Assembly (NCBI GenBank): GCA_030762895.1
Contig: CM061068.1
Coordinates: 151,539,311-151,603,310 of the forward strand
Length of the DNA: 64,000 nt
Direction of reading: 5' to 3'
DNA from: Sophora flavescens
Taxonomy: Eukaryota > Streptophyta > Magnoliopsida > Fabales > Fabaceae
In this document: in pieces, positions 33,263 through 44,023 of the stretch
How the letters are laid out: every line of letters begins with the position of its first letter
Numbering within the stretch: position 1 is the first letter of the stretch
Program-made: the position numbers and the translations under genes
Notes under the pieces: generated by a model
Databases searched by the model: none
Seen by the model: only the letters and a program-made list of their open reading frames with translations
Told to the model about the DNA's origin: nothing

Positions 33263-33634
33263 CTATTTTTTCTCACTAATTTTCACACTATTTTTCTCAT
33301 TATTTTTCACACTATTTTTTTCTTTATCATCACTCTTCTTTTCACTTTCTCTTTCCTTTTCCTTTTGATCATCACTTTTTTTTTCACTCTCTTTTGCTTT
33401 TGCCTCATTCTCTTGTTTTGCTTTCTCTCCCTCTTTCTTGTTGGAGTCCTCCGCCAACTTCTTCACATGGTCTTCAAAACTTTCTATTTGTCTTTTCATT
33501 CTTTCCTCTTTTTTCTTCCTTTTTCCACACTCTTTATTCTCCCTTTCAATTTCTCTATCGCATCTCCCATATCTCACAGTGAACTTCTCCATGCTTCTTT
33601 GAAATCGTTCCATCTCAAGGAATAGTGTTGACAT
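33263..33634 (-). CDS. Lys/Glu-rich coiled-coil protein, probably a gag-like frame of a gypsy derivative
   Basis: Starting at the ATG at 33634 (MSTLFLEMERFQRSMEKF), 123 codons code a highly charged helix: RYGRCDREIERENKECGKRK, then EESFEDHVKKLA-like heptads and KE/KS repeats to the end. I chose this start because the longer frame upstream (to 33835) is hydrophobic low-complexity translated from T-rich DNA. There is no zinc knuckle or catalytic motif. It precedes the polyprotein fragment 32588-33178 on the same strand by 85 bp, so it may be the N-terminal frame of the same element. Function unknown. Confidence 0.4.
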   Translation of the reverse strand: MSTLFLEMERFQRSMEKFTVRYGRCDREIERENKECGKRKKKEERMKRQIESFEDHVKKLAEDSNKKEGEKAKQENEAKAKESEKKSDDQKEKERESEKKSDDKEKNSVKNNEKNSVKISEKK

Positions 33635-34149
33635 GATATGTGATGGGAAGAATAATTTTTTTTTCCTTGATTTTGGGCAGTAAGAAGATGAACACAATAA
33701 CACAATAATTCCCTTCAAACAGAAACAAGAAAATATTTTTTTTGTTTTGGGTTTTTTTCTGGGTAGAAAAGAAGAAAGGTAGAAGACGAAGAACAAAGAA
33801 GATAATGAAAAACAAAAACTCAAAAATTCAACCAAAGCCTAAGCTATTTCAATACAAAATCAACATCCAAGTTATCATTCATGTGTTTAGGGGCCCAATA
33901 CATATAGCCATGGCTGCCCAAATCTGAATTACATTGTATAGCCATGACTTGCCCCCTCATGGCTCATATCAATAGTACAACATACTATCAAACAGCAGTC
34001 ATCACATGCGGCAAACATCTCTTGAATCATACTTTCACAGTCAACCTCAATCATCCAACTGGGATCAACCCTCTAAGGAGTCACACCCCTATGCATGTCG
34101 ACCGATCTCTCACTCTAGGGATACTGATCCCCCAGACATTCTCTTTATG
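33635..34149. other. Gypsy mosaic spacer
   Basis: It contains the second copy (33848-33938) of the direct repeat first seen at 32091, and a second copy of CTTGCCCCCTCATGGCTCAT (33950-33969 and 32807-32826). No gene. Confidence 0.5.
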
Positions 34150-34890
34150 ATGTGAACAAAGGATTGTTCACTAAGCATTTTAGGATCTTCTTTGATCAAA
34201 TTGTTTCAAAATTAGGGATCAATCACAATTCAAGCACAATTGATATGAATCTTGTTCTTCAAGTGATGAGTCAAGAGAAACAAAAGGAGTAGAAGAGAAG
34301 AACAATTGATATATGACTAGAATGTAAATTGCAAAAATTAAATTGCAAGAAGTAAATTGCAAGAATTAAAGTGCAAGAATTAAAGAACAAAAGTAGAAAA
34401 TGGAATAGGAAGAAGAAGGAGAAGTTGCCACAATTGAATCATCTTTGAGAAGAAGATTGAATTGATAAGCCAAAGGAGGATTCACCACTTGAATATGGAA
34501 ATTCAAGATAAGAATCAATGGTTCAACTCATGAACCAAGAAGAGGAGAACTCTCAACTCTCTCTAGAAATCTCAAGTATGAGAAAACTCAATTGTATTCA
34601 AACTTGTAAAATGAATGACATGAAGCCTATTTATAGATGAGCGAAGGTGCTCATCTTACTTAAGGTGCAATCTAGCGCCTCTTTCCTTTACAACCCAAGT
34701 GTGGGTTTGTTTTGGGCCTGATGTTTCTTACTCTTATGCCATGTTGTCCTAATGGCCCACCCAAATCCTAAACTATTCCTAAGTGCTTTTTGAATAAGCA
34801 CTTCTATTACATAAACTCTACTCTATACAAGGGTCCTAATACCTACCTTTATTACATGAAATCTACTCTATACAAGGGTCCTAGGTCATA
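34150..34890 (-). repeat. Probable LTR of a minus-strand chromovirus-like element
   Basis: On minus it has a TATA-like CTATAAATAGG near 34627-34637, preceded by GC-containing U3 and followed by an AT-rich R/U5 with ATTGCAAGAATTAAA-type repeats (34330-34385). It directly follows, in minus orientation, the polyprotein tail at 34898-35155, the expected position of a 3' LTR. Exact ends not fixed. Confidence 0.45.
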
Positions 34891-34897
34891 TCCCTAA

Positions 34898-35155
34898 CTA
34901 GGTGGTCAATGGCTCAATGCATAAGAGGTTCAAGATGAAGCCCTCTTCATAAGGTTGCCTATGAGTCAAGTGATTGACCACCACCTTCTTCAATGTGTCT
35001 TGGACTCTTCTAAGCCTTGCCTTTGTCATGGGTCCATGTAGGTTTTCAATGCTAGGTCCTTGGCTTTGTGTGTCAATGCTCATATCACTTTCTCTCTCGG
35101 GCCTATCCGTCACCCAAACAATGTAAGCTGGTTTGTCCTCGGTGATTCAGCTCCG
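34898..35155 (-). pseudogene. Chromovirus-like polyprotein C-terminal tail
   Basis: On minus: ITEDKPAYIVWVTDRPERES, then GPSIENLHGPMTKARLRRVQ and DTLKKVV. The GPMTKAR phrase is typical of polyprotein tails in this group and differs from the copy at 32588-33178, so two related elements contributed. Its 5' part is replaced by the LTR at 35208-36858. Confidence 0.6.
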
Positions 35156-35207
35156 CCGTGACCAATAAGGGTGCTTCCCTCTATGAGCTAAGCTCTGATA
35201 GGGGTAT

Positions 35208-36858
35208 CTTGGTCTCCTCGGAAAGTCCACCATAGACTGGAACACTCCGGGCCAAACGTCGAGATAGTCAAGTACCAGCAGAGCCCACAACACAATGGGT
35301 GCAAATCATTGGCCATTGTTGATCAATCCGAACCCAGCTACATCCCCAAGGTTCCCTGAACCGTCCCGTACAACATTCCGTACCCGCACCCGGGTACCCT
35401 TACCTCGCATGACTCCCAGTCACGCGGCTCGCCACTTTGGCAATATGCAATGCAACACAGACCTGAGTTAACCCTGTTACCACTACTCACTTTCTCGATT
35501 TACGATGCCCTAGGCATCTATGCATTTCCTCACTTTCTCGATTCACGATACCCTAGGTATCCACGCATTTCCTCGGTACCCATATACGGTTTTCACCAAT
35601 CTTTTCACAACACTTTCACAAACAGGTTCCCTCAGGGTGCCAACTTAGTCCCCTTAACACAACAAACAAACATCCTCAACAGCATCAACGCTCATATCAC
35701 AACATCCTCAGTATTAACATCATACAATATATCATCATCAATATCAATATCACATCAGGCATCATCGTGCATATAACAGACATCACACATCAATCCGCAT
35801 CATATCCAATAACAACAATAAACAGTAAAATAGACAACCTCGGCATATGTACGTAAAACAATAAACAGCTCTAACATCGATAAATGTGCCATAACTAAAT
35901 CATGTTTACAGTTTTAAAATCAGTTTCACAAGGGATTTAATTATCGCAAGCTACTCGACAACTAGTAGGGTCTGGGGCACTCTACGCATACAACATAATA
36001 TACGATGCTACGCTTGCCTCCCCGGCGTGTCAGATACTTTATCCCCACCTTGAACAGTCGTAACGTCAACGCCTCGAAATTCATGTGTCTTACACCAACA
36101 CAGCTGCTGCCTCATTCACAACGAATGCATCGGTGCTCCGAATTTCGCCCTGAACATATGGACAGAGTCCCGACAATGCCATAAACCCTAATCTTGCCAA
36201 CAATTTCATAGACAGAGCCAAAATCGAAGTAATATTTAGCACACGAGATAAGTGACAATATCGACGAGTTAGGGATTCGAGCATTACCTCCACTATTTTG
36301 AGAATCAAAGGTATGTACTTGACCAGCTTGTTTCCCTGAGTGCAGATATGTAGTCGGAATCGGAAACGGACGATCGAAACTCTAAGAAACTGGACTTTCT
36401 CACTCTAAGGATCTCTGACCTCTCTCTAAACTGATTCTGGTTCATGCAAAATGTGAGAAGAATGGCCCATGCAAAGAGATGATGAAGAGATAGTAGGGTT
36501 AGGTGGTGCGTTGGGCGCTCGTGCACCAGCCACCCCACGCTTGAGCGCTGCAGCGCTTGAGAGCTAGCTCTGCCACGCTTGAGGACTGCATGCTGCTCAG
36601 TCATGTGTCATCCATTTTGACACGTGTTGCCACGTGTCGGACCACCCGAACACTTGAGCTCTAGACATGCCACGCTGAGTGTTCTCACCGATGTTGGTTG
36701 CCCGATTTTGCGCATTTCGATGCATCGAGTCCTGTTTAAGTCCGATCAACCTCAAACTTGATATACTGACTTATTAGCACTAAACAAACAACATTAATCC
36801 ATCACGCACACTTAATCCTTGTCCGATTCCTTAATCGAGAAAACGGGGTGCTACATCT
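35208..36858 (-). repeat. Minus-strand Tekay-type LTR
   Basis: On minus it begins TGTAGCACCCCGTTTTCTCG at 36858 and runs about 1.65 kb. Near its end lies TATCAGAGC (35196-35204 on minus), a possible initiator-tRNA-Met primer-site core. The interior has repeated ACTTTCTCGATT-ACGAT and CCCTAGG-ATC words near 35488-35570, and AGCGCTGCAGCGCT, a perfect 14-bp palindrome (36544-36557). No coding part follows in phase. Confidence 0.6.
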
Positions 36859-36888
36859 CTAGGCTCCTTACAAGTAGTCTTTCAGCAT

Positions 36889-37653
36889 GCCTCTTCAGGC
36901 TCTACAAAGGGTAATATATAAATGAAGAACCAGCTTCAAAGTTTACAACTTTGCCAATCAACCAGAGTAACACTCAATGAGTGAATAAGAAATAAGGTTG
37001 GTACGAATGCAGTAATAACTTCTCAATAAATACAAATGATTAAGCAGAGAAGTATTCTAAAAAGGAAGAACTTAGAGAGCTTTGAATGCAAGAAGTGTAC
37101 TGAATTCTAGATAATTGATTTATGGTCAGTGTCTTCAAGCGGTCTTCAAAAGTGTTTATTTTATACTCATCAGTAATAAATTCATTGTAAGACTTTCTTC
37201 AGATGAATACATTTTGGTTCTTCATTCATAAATGCCAAATAATCGTTCTGAATCTCCATTTGATGGTTATAATTGTTGGAGAGCTTCAAGACAAGTTGAA
37301 CAAGTTTCTTGGCATAGCTTTATCTGAGTGCAAAATGATTCAGACCAGTTGTAGTTGCTTTTCTGACTTTGGACAACACGACTTTCCTTATTTGTGCAAC
37401 ACGGGAATATGACCTTGTAAAGGTGCCTTAACTTGTTGCAACAAAATGAATTTCCAGCAGGGAATATGCTTGTCTTTCGAATGAAAGAATCGTGAAGCAC
37501 TTTCAGACACCTTGCAGGGTCAGACACATTTTCATAGCTCATTGCCACTGGGTTTGAAGTCAGACACATTTTACAAGTAAACACAGATGTATTTTTCAGA
37601 CGTGTTGTTTTACAAAAATACTTTTGTTTTATGTCTTGCACACTTAATACACA
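36889..37653 (-). repeat. Possible copia-type LTR
   Basis: On minus it starts TGTGTATTAAG and has a good TATA box TATAAAATAAA near 37165-37175. The motif TCAGACACATTTT is repeated at 37523 and 37560. No partner LTR or TSD was found. Confidence 0.35.
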
Positions 37654-37678
37654 TATTTGTAGATTTCAAAAGGTTCAA

Positions 37679-38636
37679 TTAAAATCCTTCTTTGTTTGGA
37701 TTCATCAAAATTAAAGATGTCAAAAACTTAGACTTAAAATATAGGTCCAGTCCAGTCACTAAGTCTATGATAAACTCAACATCTCTCTTAGGGGGTAAGC
37801 TATAAACATCCTCAGGGAACGTTTCAGGAAACTCTCTCACTATTAGAACATTCCCATCATTAGGCTTGCTCTCTATTTCCAGGGAAGACAACATCATGTA
37901 AAATTGGGCCTCTTCTTTCATAGAAACCTTAACTTGGTTGGTTGAAAGAAACTCGGATCCTTAACTCAATAGGAGTTCCAAAAACAATGTTCTATCAAAA
38001 CATTTCAAGTGAACATTGTTGGAAGACAACCAGTCCATGCCAAGGATGACATCAAGCTGTTTTAGAGGTAAGCATACGTGGTCAACTACAAAGTTCCTAC
38101 TATCAAGGTAATGAGACAATTCTTGCATGCATGTGAAGTAAGGACATGTTTATTTATAGGCGTGGCAACAATCAAGTCATAATCAAGAAGGGTCACATAC
38201 AACTTAAGGTTTTTGATACAATTATGTGATATAAAAGAATTAGTCACACCCAAATCAAACAACACAACTAAAGGAGTCCCATCGATAAGTCACTTACCTA
38301 GGATCAGGTCTTCCGGCTCGGAGGCTTCACCTCCGCTGAGAGTAAAGAGACTCCCACTGGTCTTCAGTCGGTTGACTTGAGAATTATGATTCTTGCCAAC
38401 ACTCTACGAGTTAGACTTTGTACCTCCACAATTGCGACTGATGTCGCCAAACTTGCAACATTTGAAGCAGATGACGTCTTTCTCCTTGCACTGGCTGGTA
38501 AAATGATTCTTCCCACACTTGCCGCATCTGATAGACCTAGGATTAGAAGAAACCCAGTCCCTGAACTTGCCTGCTAAAAATTGTGGCCTCTTGCTGCTTT
38601 TCTTGAAATCATGGCCAACTGGCGTTAGGCGCTGTT
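37679..38636 (-). pseudogene. Minus-strand Tekay-like nucleocapsid, protease and start of RT, degenerate
   Basis: Read on minus from 38636: zinc-knuckle remains (VICFKCCKFGDISRNC, where the His of CCHC is Asp), then a linker with SGGEASEPEDLI matching the plus-strand copy at 18990, then protease remains with VLFDLG (Ser of DSG replaced by Leu), and at 37679-37921 VREFPETFPEDVYSLPPKRD, then VEFIIDLVTG at the RT entry. Many stops. The gag continues across the solo LTR at 47691-47905. Confidence 0.8.
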
Positions 38637-39012
38637 TGTAACACCCTGTATTTCACTGTTTTAAATTACAGTAATACATATAAATATGTTTATAAATTTA
38701 TTTGAGTTTTAGAAAATTATTTTAAATAAACGGAGTTTACTACTCAATCCTACTTGAATGTAGGAAACTACGATTAAAAGTTGATAGTGTGATTTTACAT
38801 CATATTTTCTGTACACTTTTGCATGCATTTTTCATATAGATTAGGCATTCTTTATTTGATTTTAGTTAATTTTTCCCTTGGAACGGGTGAAGCGGTTTCT
38901 TAGTGTTGTTTTGCAGGAACTTGAGGAAAACTGTGCAGATTTGGCCATAATGAAGCTTGGATGAATTTAGAGCTTGAAAAGAGAAGAAATTGAGCCAAGC
39001 AGAATTCTGAAG

Positions 39013-39311
39013 CTTCGCCCCGCGAGAGACTACTCGCCTCGCGAGACTGAAGACTGACTGTGCCAGAAAATGCAACCATTTCTGTCTCGCCAGGCGAAAC
39101 GTCTCTCGCCTCGCGAGCCTGAGGAACAGAAGCCATCACGCCCAGGCCCTGATGCTCATCACGGGCGTATTTGAGAAGAACCTTTCGGTTTCTCCCCGCG
39201 AGCAACTCTCGCCTCACGAGAGATCCAATCTCTGAAGACCAGATTTTTAATATTCGCCTCGCGAGAAGACATTCGCCTCGCGAGCGGATGCAGAGTCTGA
39301 TTGGTATAAGT
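39013..39311 (+). promoter_or_regulatory. U3 palindrome array and TATA box of element C
   Basis: Palindromes of the same TCGC-CTC-GCGA kind as element A: ACTCGCCTCGCGAGA (39032-39046), CTCTCGCCTCGCGAG (about 39102), TTCGCCTCGCGAGAAG (39254) and ATTCGCCTCGCGAG (39270-39283). TATAAG (39305-39310) follows about 20 bp later. The 3' copy is at 42857-43155. Confidence 0.75.
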
Positions 39312-40175
39312 TGCTGTTTTAGGGCAGAATTGAGGAGTTCTTGGAGGGGGCACTTGGAGGCTGCGGCTGGGCTAGGGTTCCAACCCTAGAAGGGAGCTGA
39401 GTTAGGGGGTTGCTGTGACGACAGTGGGAAGCTTCAATGGAGTTCTCCCTTTCTTCCTTTCTCTACTGCTTTTCTGGTTTGGCTTTCTCTGTAATTATGA
39501 GTAGTTAAATCCTGTTGTTGGGATTAGATGTAACCAAACTGATTATTATGTATTTATCTTGACTGATTATTCTGTGTTCATGTCTTCATATTAGTGATTG
39601 ATTTTCTATGCTTAATGCTTGTTGTGGCTAGCACCCCCATGACTTGATTTGTGTTTTAGTATGCAATTGGGAAATTCGTATTAGAACCGGAACTGAATTT
39701 AATCACCTAGTAACCCCTGCATCTAGGAATGGAGTTTGGTTTACTAGTAATCGCGTAATCCTTAATCCTAATGCAAATTCATTAATCTAGGCCACCTAAG
39801 GAATTAGGGCCTATTAGTGGATTTAGGCTCTTGCCATCCGAGGAATCGGGGTTTGAGTAATTTAGTGGATTGATTTTAATATCTGAAGCATGAATGAGAG
39901 GTATCTAGTCCTGATAGTACATGAGTTAGAGGGGTGGTGAAGTCTAGTCCCAACATATCCTTTCTGCACTCCAAGTGTTTGTTAAAAGTCCCCAAAAAGA
40001 CAAAAAGATTTTATTCCTTCTGTTTTGTTTATTTTAATTTCTTGGTTTAGTCTAGATAGTTGCTGAGTTTGTGAATTGGTAGTTGACATCCAATCCCCGT
40101 GGATACGATAACCGGTCTCATCACCGTATTACTTGCACGACTGGGTATACTTGCCCAGATCCGTCAACAAGTTTT

Positions 40176-40193
40176 TGGCGCCGTTGCCGGGGA
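40176..40193 (+). other. Primer-binding site of element C
   Basis: TGGCGCCGTTGCCGGGGA, six bases after the 5' LTR end, identical to that of element A. Confidence 0.9.
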
Positions 40194-40319
40194 TTGGTTT
40201 TGCCAATATCATTAGTAACAAAGGAGGCAACTAATTTAGACATTTTTATTCTTTTTTATTTTTCTGTATATATTTGATCTTTTTGTTTGAGTTCTGTTTT
40301 TGCAAGGTGGACGAAAGTC

Positions 40320-41003
40320 ATGGAAAATTTTTATTATCCACCTGGTGAGGAAGCTTCTAGTCATATTTTGGAGGATAACTTGTGTTGGGAAGACGATATA
40401 AATTTGGGAGAATTCTTCGAGGAGTTTTCTCTCTCTCATAATATTCCATCACGAGTCGATCCTATGACTGGTGAGCTTATATATATATACTCCAAGGAGG
40501 ATTGAGAAACCTTTTTGTCATATTTACCACCTCCACCACCGTGTATTGTGATTCCCATAGAGCCACATGAAGCAGAAGTTGAGCAGAATCTGGTTGTGGG
40601 AATGGATCAAATTAAAGATGAAGTGGTGGTGGTAAGCGAATCACAAGAAGAGGGATTACCTTTCGCGCATCCTTGGGGAGGAACATGTGAGAAGGCAGGG
40701 CATTGGGAAAGCATTCAATCCACCATGCTTGTTGAGCAATCTGATTTTACTGCATTAGAAAAATATGTTGGCTTGCATGCATGTGTGGACACTGGTAAGT
40801 TAGTCCCTTCCACTTGTCTGTCAAACTTCCCGGTGAAAATGCCATTTGACCCGCTAGGAAGTAAGTGCATTATTATAGTTGAAGAGGTCAATGGTGATTT
40901 CACACCGGGCCGGGTGGAGTTGAGGATAAAGTCATACTACTGCTACAATCTCCACTCCAAGTTCCATTTGATCCGGGAGGAGGATCCTAGAACGTCAAGC
41001 TAG
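40320..41003 (+). CDS. Single reading frame of non-autonomous element C, unknown product, one in-frame TGA
   Basis: From ATG 40320 (MENFYYPPGEEASSHIL) the frame runs 228 codons to TAG 41001, broken once by TGA at 40503 (codon 62). An in-frame ATG also exists at 40287. The N-terminal part is acidic (WEDDINLGEFFEEFSLSH); after the TGA come SYLPPPPPCIVIPIEPHEAE, then SEEGLPFAHPWGG-like sequence and a C-terminal half with VCVD-like Cys, FPVKMPFDPLGSKCIIIVEE and VELRIKSYYCYNLHSKFHLI. It has no gag, protease, RT or integrase motif and is not related to them by eye. It follows the primer site by 126 bp, where gag would be. It ends inside a hairpin (40991-41010). What it does is unknown; it may be a captured host sequence kept for packaging or expression. 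Confidence 0.55.
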
Positions 41004-41040
41004 TGACGTTAAAGAAGCGCTTATTGGGAGGCAACCCAAT
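40991..41040 (+). other. Two hairpins at the end of the element C reading frame
   Basis: AACGTCA-AGCTAG-TGACGTT (40991-41010): 7-bp stem, with the stop codon TAG in the loop. Then ATTGGG-AGGCAA-CCCAAT (41023-41040): 6-bp stem. They could mark the RNA 3' of the frame. Confidence 0.7.
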
Positions 41041-42625
41041 TTTTCTTTTCCTTTTTCCTTTTGTTTTTGATTTTAACTCTTGAATAATTTGAGAAGATCA
41101 AGAGTTTTCTTTTACTAATAAAATTGCCAAGTGATTTCAGGGAAAGAAGGAAGGAAGAGCAAGAAGACAAGAAAAAGCAAAGTCAGCACCCCTCACAGTC
41201 GTGATGCATTTCCCAACAAGTTTCTCGATCTGGAATGTTAGCCAACACCGCTCACCGCCTCGGTAAGCCGTTCCATTTTTCTCCTCTTTCCAACTTGATT
41301 GTTTACATTGGGGACAATGTAAATTCTTAAGCTTGGGGTAGGGGTATTTTGCATTTGCATTTTGCATGTTGCATTCATATAGTTTGCATGATCTCACAAT
41401 TAGATTGCCCTTGTTTAGATTTTGCATCCAAATTGTGAGAACTGAGTGCCAAATAAATTGTGATAGTGAATTTTTTAACCCAATTTTTTCATTCTTGTGA
41501 TATGGCTACAAATAAAAATGTTTGAGATAATCTGTGATTGTTGATAATTAGCATATGGTTCCGTAGATTTGTGTTTCTCATTGATTTTTGAACTACTAAA
41601 ATGTGAGATTTTGAGCCATAAAGGGGTACACACTAAATTTACCCCATTCTTTGTGTTAGAGTGTTATTCCTCTTGGATTGTTTTCTCTAGAACTTGACTT
41701 AAAACCATTTTGAAGCTTAAAAATTTTCGAAAACATTTTTGAAAATGATTGAGGCAATAGGTATTTTTTCTGGCCTTCTGAGCTTTGAATGACTAAATGC
41801 TACCCCTTAGTTGCCCAATTTTGAGCTTGAAAGAATAAAATACTTTTCTTGGTACCTTGAAATTTATTGATAAATATGTTTGATAGGATACCTTCTAAAG
41901 TATTACAAAAGGGTAAAAAGGTAGTTGAAAAAAGTTTGGGATGAAAGAATCAGAAAAATATTTCTCTTAAGTTGAAAAATCCCCCCTTCTCCAAGCAAAA
42001 GAAAAACAAAAGAAAAAGAAAAATAAAGTAGAGAAGGGGATGACAAAAAGAAATGAGAAATAAAACAAAAAGAAAGGAAGAATGGTGGAAAAAGAAATCA
42101 AAACCCAAAAAGGTATTTTAGAAGGTGTCATGTTTGCAATGATTGATATTTTGTGTAGCCTTTTGAAATGTCCTTTTATCGATTTCCCCACCTAACGATT
42201 AATCCCATGGCCACGTTACAGCCAAAGAAAAGACCTCTTGATTCTAAATTGTTTTCATTAATAAAGTAGAGATTTGGTTGATAGTCAAGCCTATGGTAGA
42301 TGTCATTCCTTGAGGAAAATTGAGCGAATTGTTATATGTACCTAAACACTTGAGTGAGGTGAGAAAACAGAGCCAAGCAAAGTATTAAGCTTGGGGTGAG
42401 CTTCAGGTGAGAAAGAGTGCTCGAATCAGTGAGAATATGAATTTAGAGAACCTAAGCCTCTAATTGGACTTGAATTGATTGTCTTTTGCTGAATTGTTTG
42501 AAATGCCTATTACTTGGATTAGTATTTACTCGGGTTCTTGGTTCACTATCCATGCTTTGATTATTTATCTCTTCTAGTCTTAGTGATTGCTCGAGGACAA
42601 GCAATTGAATAAGCTTGGGGTGATT
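41041..42625 (+). other. Non-coding 3' region of element C with two hairpin-polypurine cassettes
   Basis: Cassette 1: TTTACATTG-GGGA-CAATGTAAA (41302-41323, 9-bp stem), then AAGCTTGGGGTAGGGG (41329-41344). Cassette 2: ATTGCTCG-AGGA-CAAGCAAT (42586-42605, one C/A mismatch), then AAGCTTGGGGTGATT (42611-42625) directly before the 3' LTR. In between are AT-rich DNA and a purine-rich AGAAAAAGAAA tract (41998-42110). No gene. Confidence 0.85.
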
Positions 42626-44023
42626 TGATAGTGTGACTTTACATCATATTTTCTGTACACTTTTGCATGCATTTTTCATATAGATTAGGCATTCTTTATT
42701 TGATTTTAGTTAGTTTTTCCCTTGGAACGGGTGAAGCGGTTTCTTGGTGTTGTTTTGCAGGAACTTGAGGAAAACTGTGTAGATTTGGCCATAATGAAGC
42801 TTGGATGAATTTAGAGCTTGAAAAGAGAAGAAATTGAGCCAAGCAGAATTCTGAAGCTTCGCCCCGCGAGAGACTACTCGCCTCGCGAGACTGAAGACTG
42901 ACTGTGCCAGAAAATGCAACCATTTCTGTCTCGCCACGCGAAACGTCTCTCGCCTCGCCAGCCTGAGGAACAGAAGCCATCATGCCCAGGCCCTAATGCT
43001 CATCACGGGCGTATTTGAGGAGAACCTTTCGGTTTCGCCCCGCGAGCAACTCTCGCCTCGCGAGAGATCCAATCTCTGAAGACCAGATTTTTAATATTCG
43101 CCTCGCGAGAAGACATTCGCCTCGCGAGCGGACGCAGAGTCTGATTGGTATAAGTTGCTGTTTTAGGGCAGAATTGAGGAGTTCTTGGAGGGGGCACTTG
43201 GAGGCACTTGGAGGCTGCGGCTGGGCTAGGGTTCCAACCCTAGAAGGGAGCTGAGTTAGGGGGTTGTTGTGACGACAGTGGGAAGCTTTAATGGAGTTCT
43301 CCCTTTCTTCCTTTCTCTACTGCTTTTCTGGTTTGGCTTTCTCTGTAATTATGAGTAGTTAAATCCTGTTGTTGGGATTAGATGTAACCAAACTGATTAT
43401 TATGTATTTATCTTGACTGATTATTCTGTGTTCATGTCTTCATATTAGTGATTGATTTTCTATGCTTAATGCTTGTTGTGGCTAGCACCCCCATGACTTG
43501 ATTTATGTTTTAGTATGCAATTGAGAAATTCGTATTAGAACCAGAACTGAATTTAATCACCTAGTAACCCTTGCATCTAGGAATGGAGTTTGGTTTACTA
43601 GTAATCGCGTAATCCTTAATCCTAATGCAAATTCATTAATCTAGGCCACCTAAGGAATTAGGAACTATTAGTGGATTTATGCTCTTGCCATCCGAGGAAT
43701 CGGGGTTTGAGTAATTTAGTGGATTGATTTTAATATGTGAAGCATGAATGGGAGGTATCTAGTCCTAATAGTACAAGAGTTAGAGGTTTGGTGAAGTCTA
43801 GTCCTCACATATCCTTTCTGCACTCCAAGTGTTTGTTAAAAGTCCCCAAAAAGACAAAAAGATTTTATTCCTTCTGTTTTGTTTATTTTAATTTCTTGGT
43901 TTAGTCTAGATAGTTGCTGAGTTTGTGAATTGGTAGTTGACATCCAATCCCCGTGGATACGATAACCGGTCTCACCACCGTATTACTTGCACGACTGGGT
44001 ATACATGCCCAGATCCGTCAACA
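42626..44023 (+). repeat. 3' LTR of element C
   Basis: 1398 bp; same ends as the 5' LTR, with scattered point differences (for example CCTCGCGAGCC in the 5' copy against CCTCGCCAGCC here, breaking one palindrome) and the 10-bp duplication. Confidence 0.92.

Larger units (their letters stand above)
38782..44023 (+). mobile_element. Element C: non-autonomous Athila-like LTR element, 5242 bp
   Basis: TSD AAAGT at 38777-38781 and 44024-44028. LTRs 38782-40169 (1388 bp) and 42626-44023 (1398 bp) start TGATAGTGTGA and end CCGTCAACA; the 10-bp difference equals one extra GGCACTTGGA copy near 43191-43210. Primer site TGGCGCCGTTGCCGGGGA at 40176-40193, the same as element A. The 2.45-kb interior lacks gag, protease, RT and integrase, and has one other reading frame (40320-41003) plus two hairpin-polypurine cassettes. 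It must depend on a helper, probably an Athila-type element. Confidence 0.93.

Noticed and set aside
33635..33835. N-terminal membrane extension of the coiled-coil frame.
   Set aside because: It arises from T-rich low-complexity DNA read on minus; an internal ATG at 33634 fits better.
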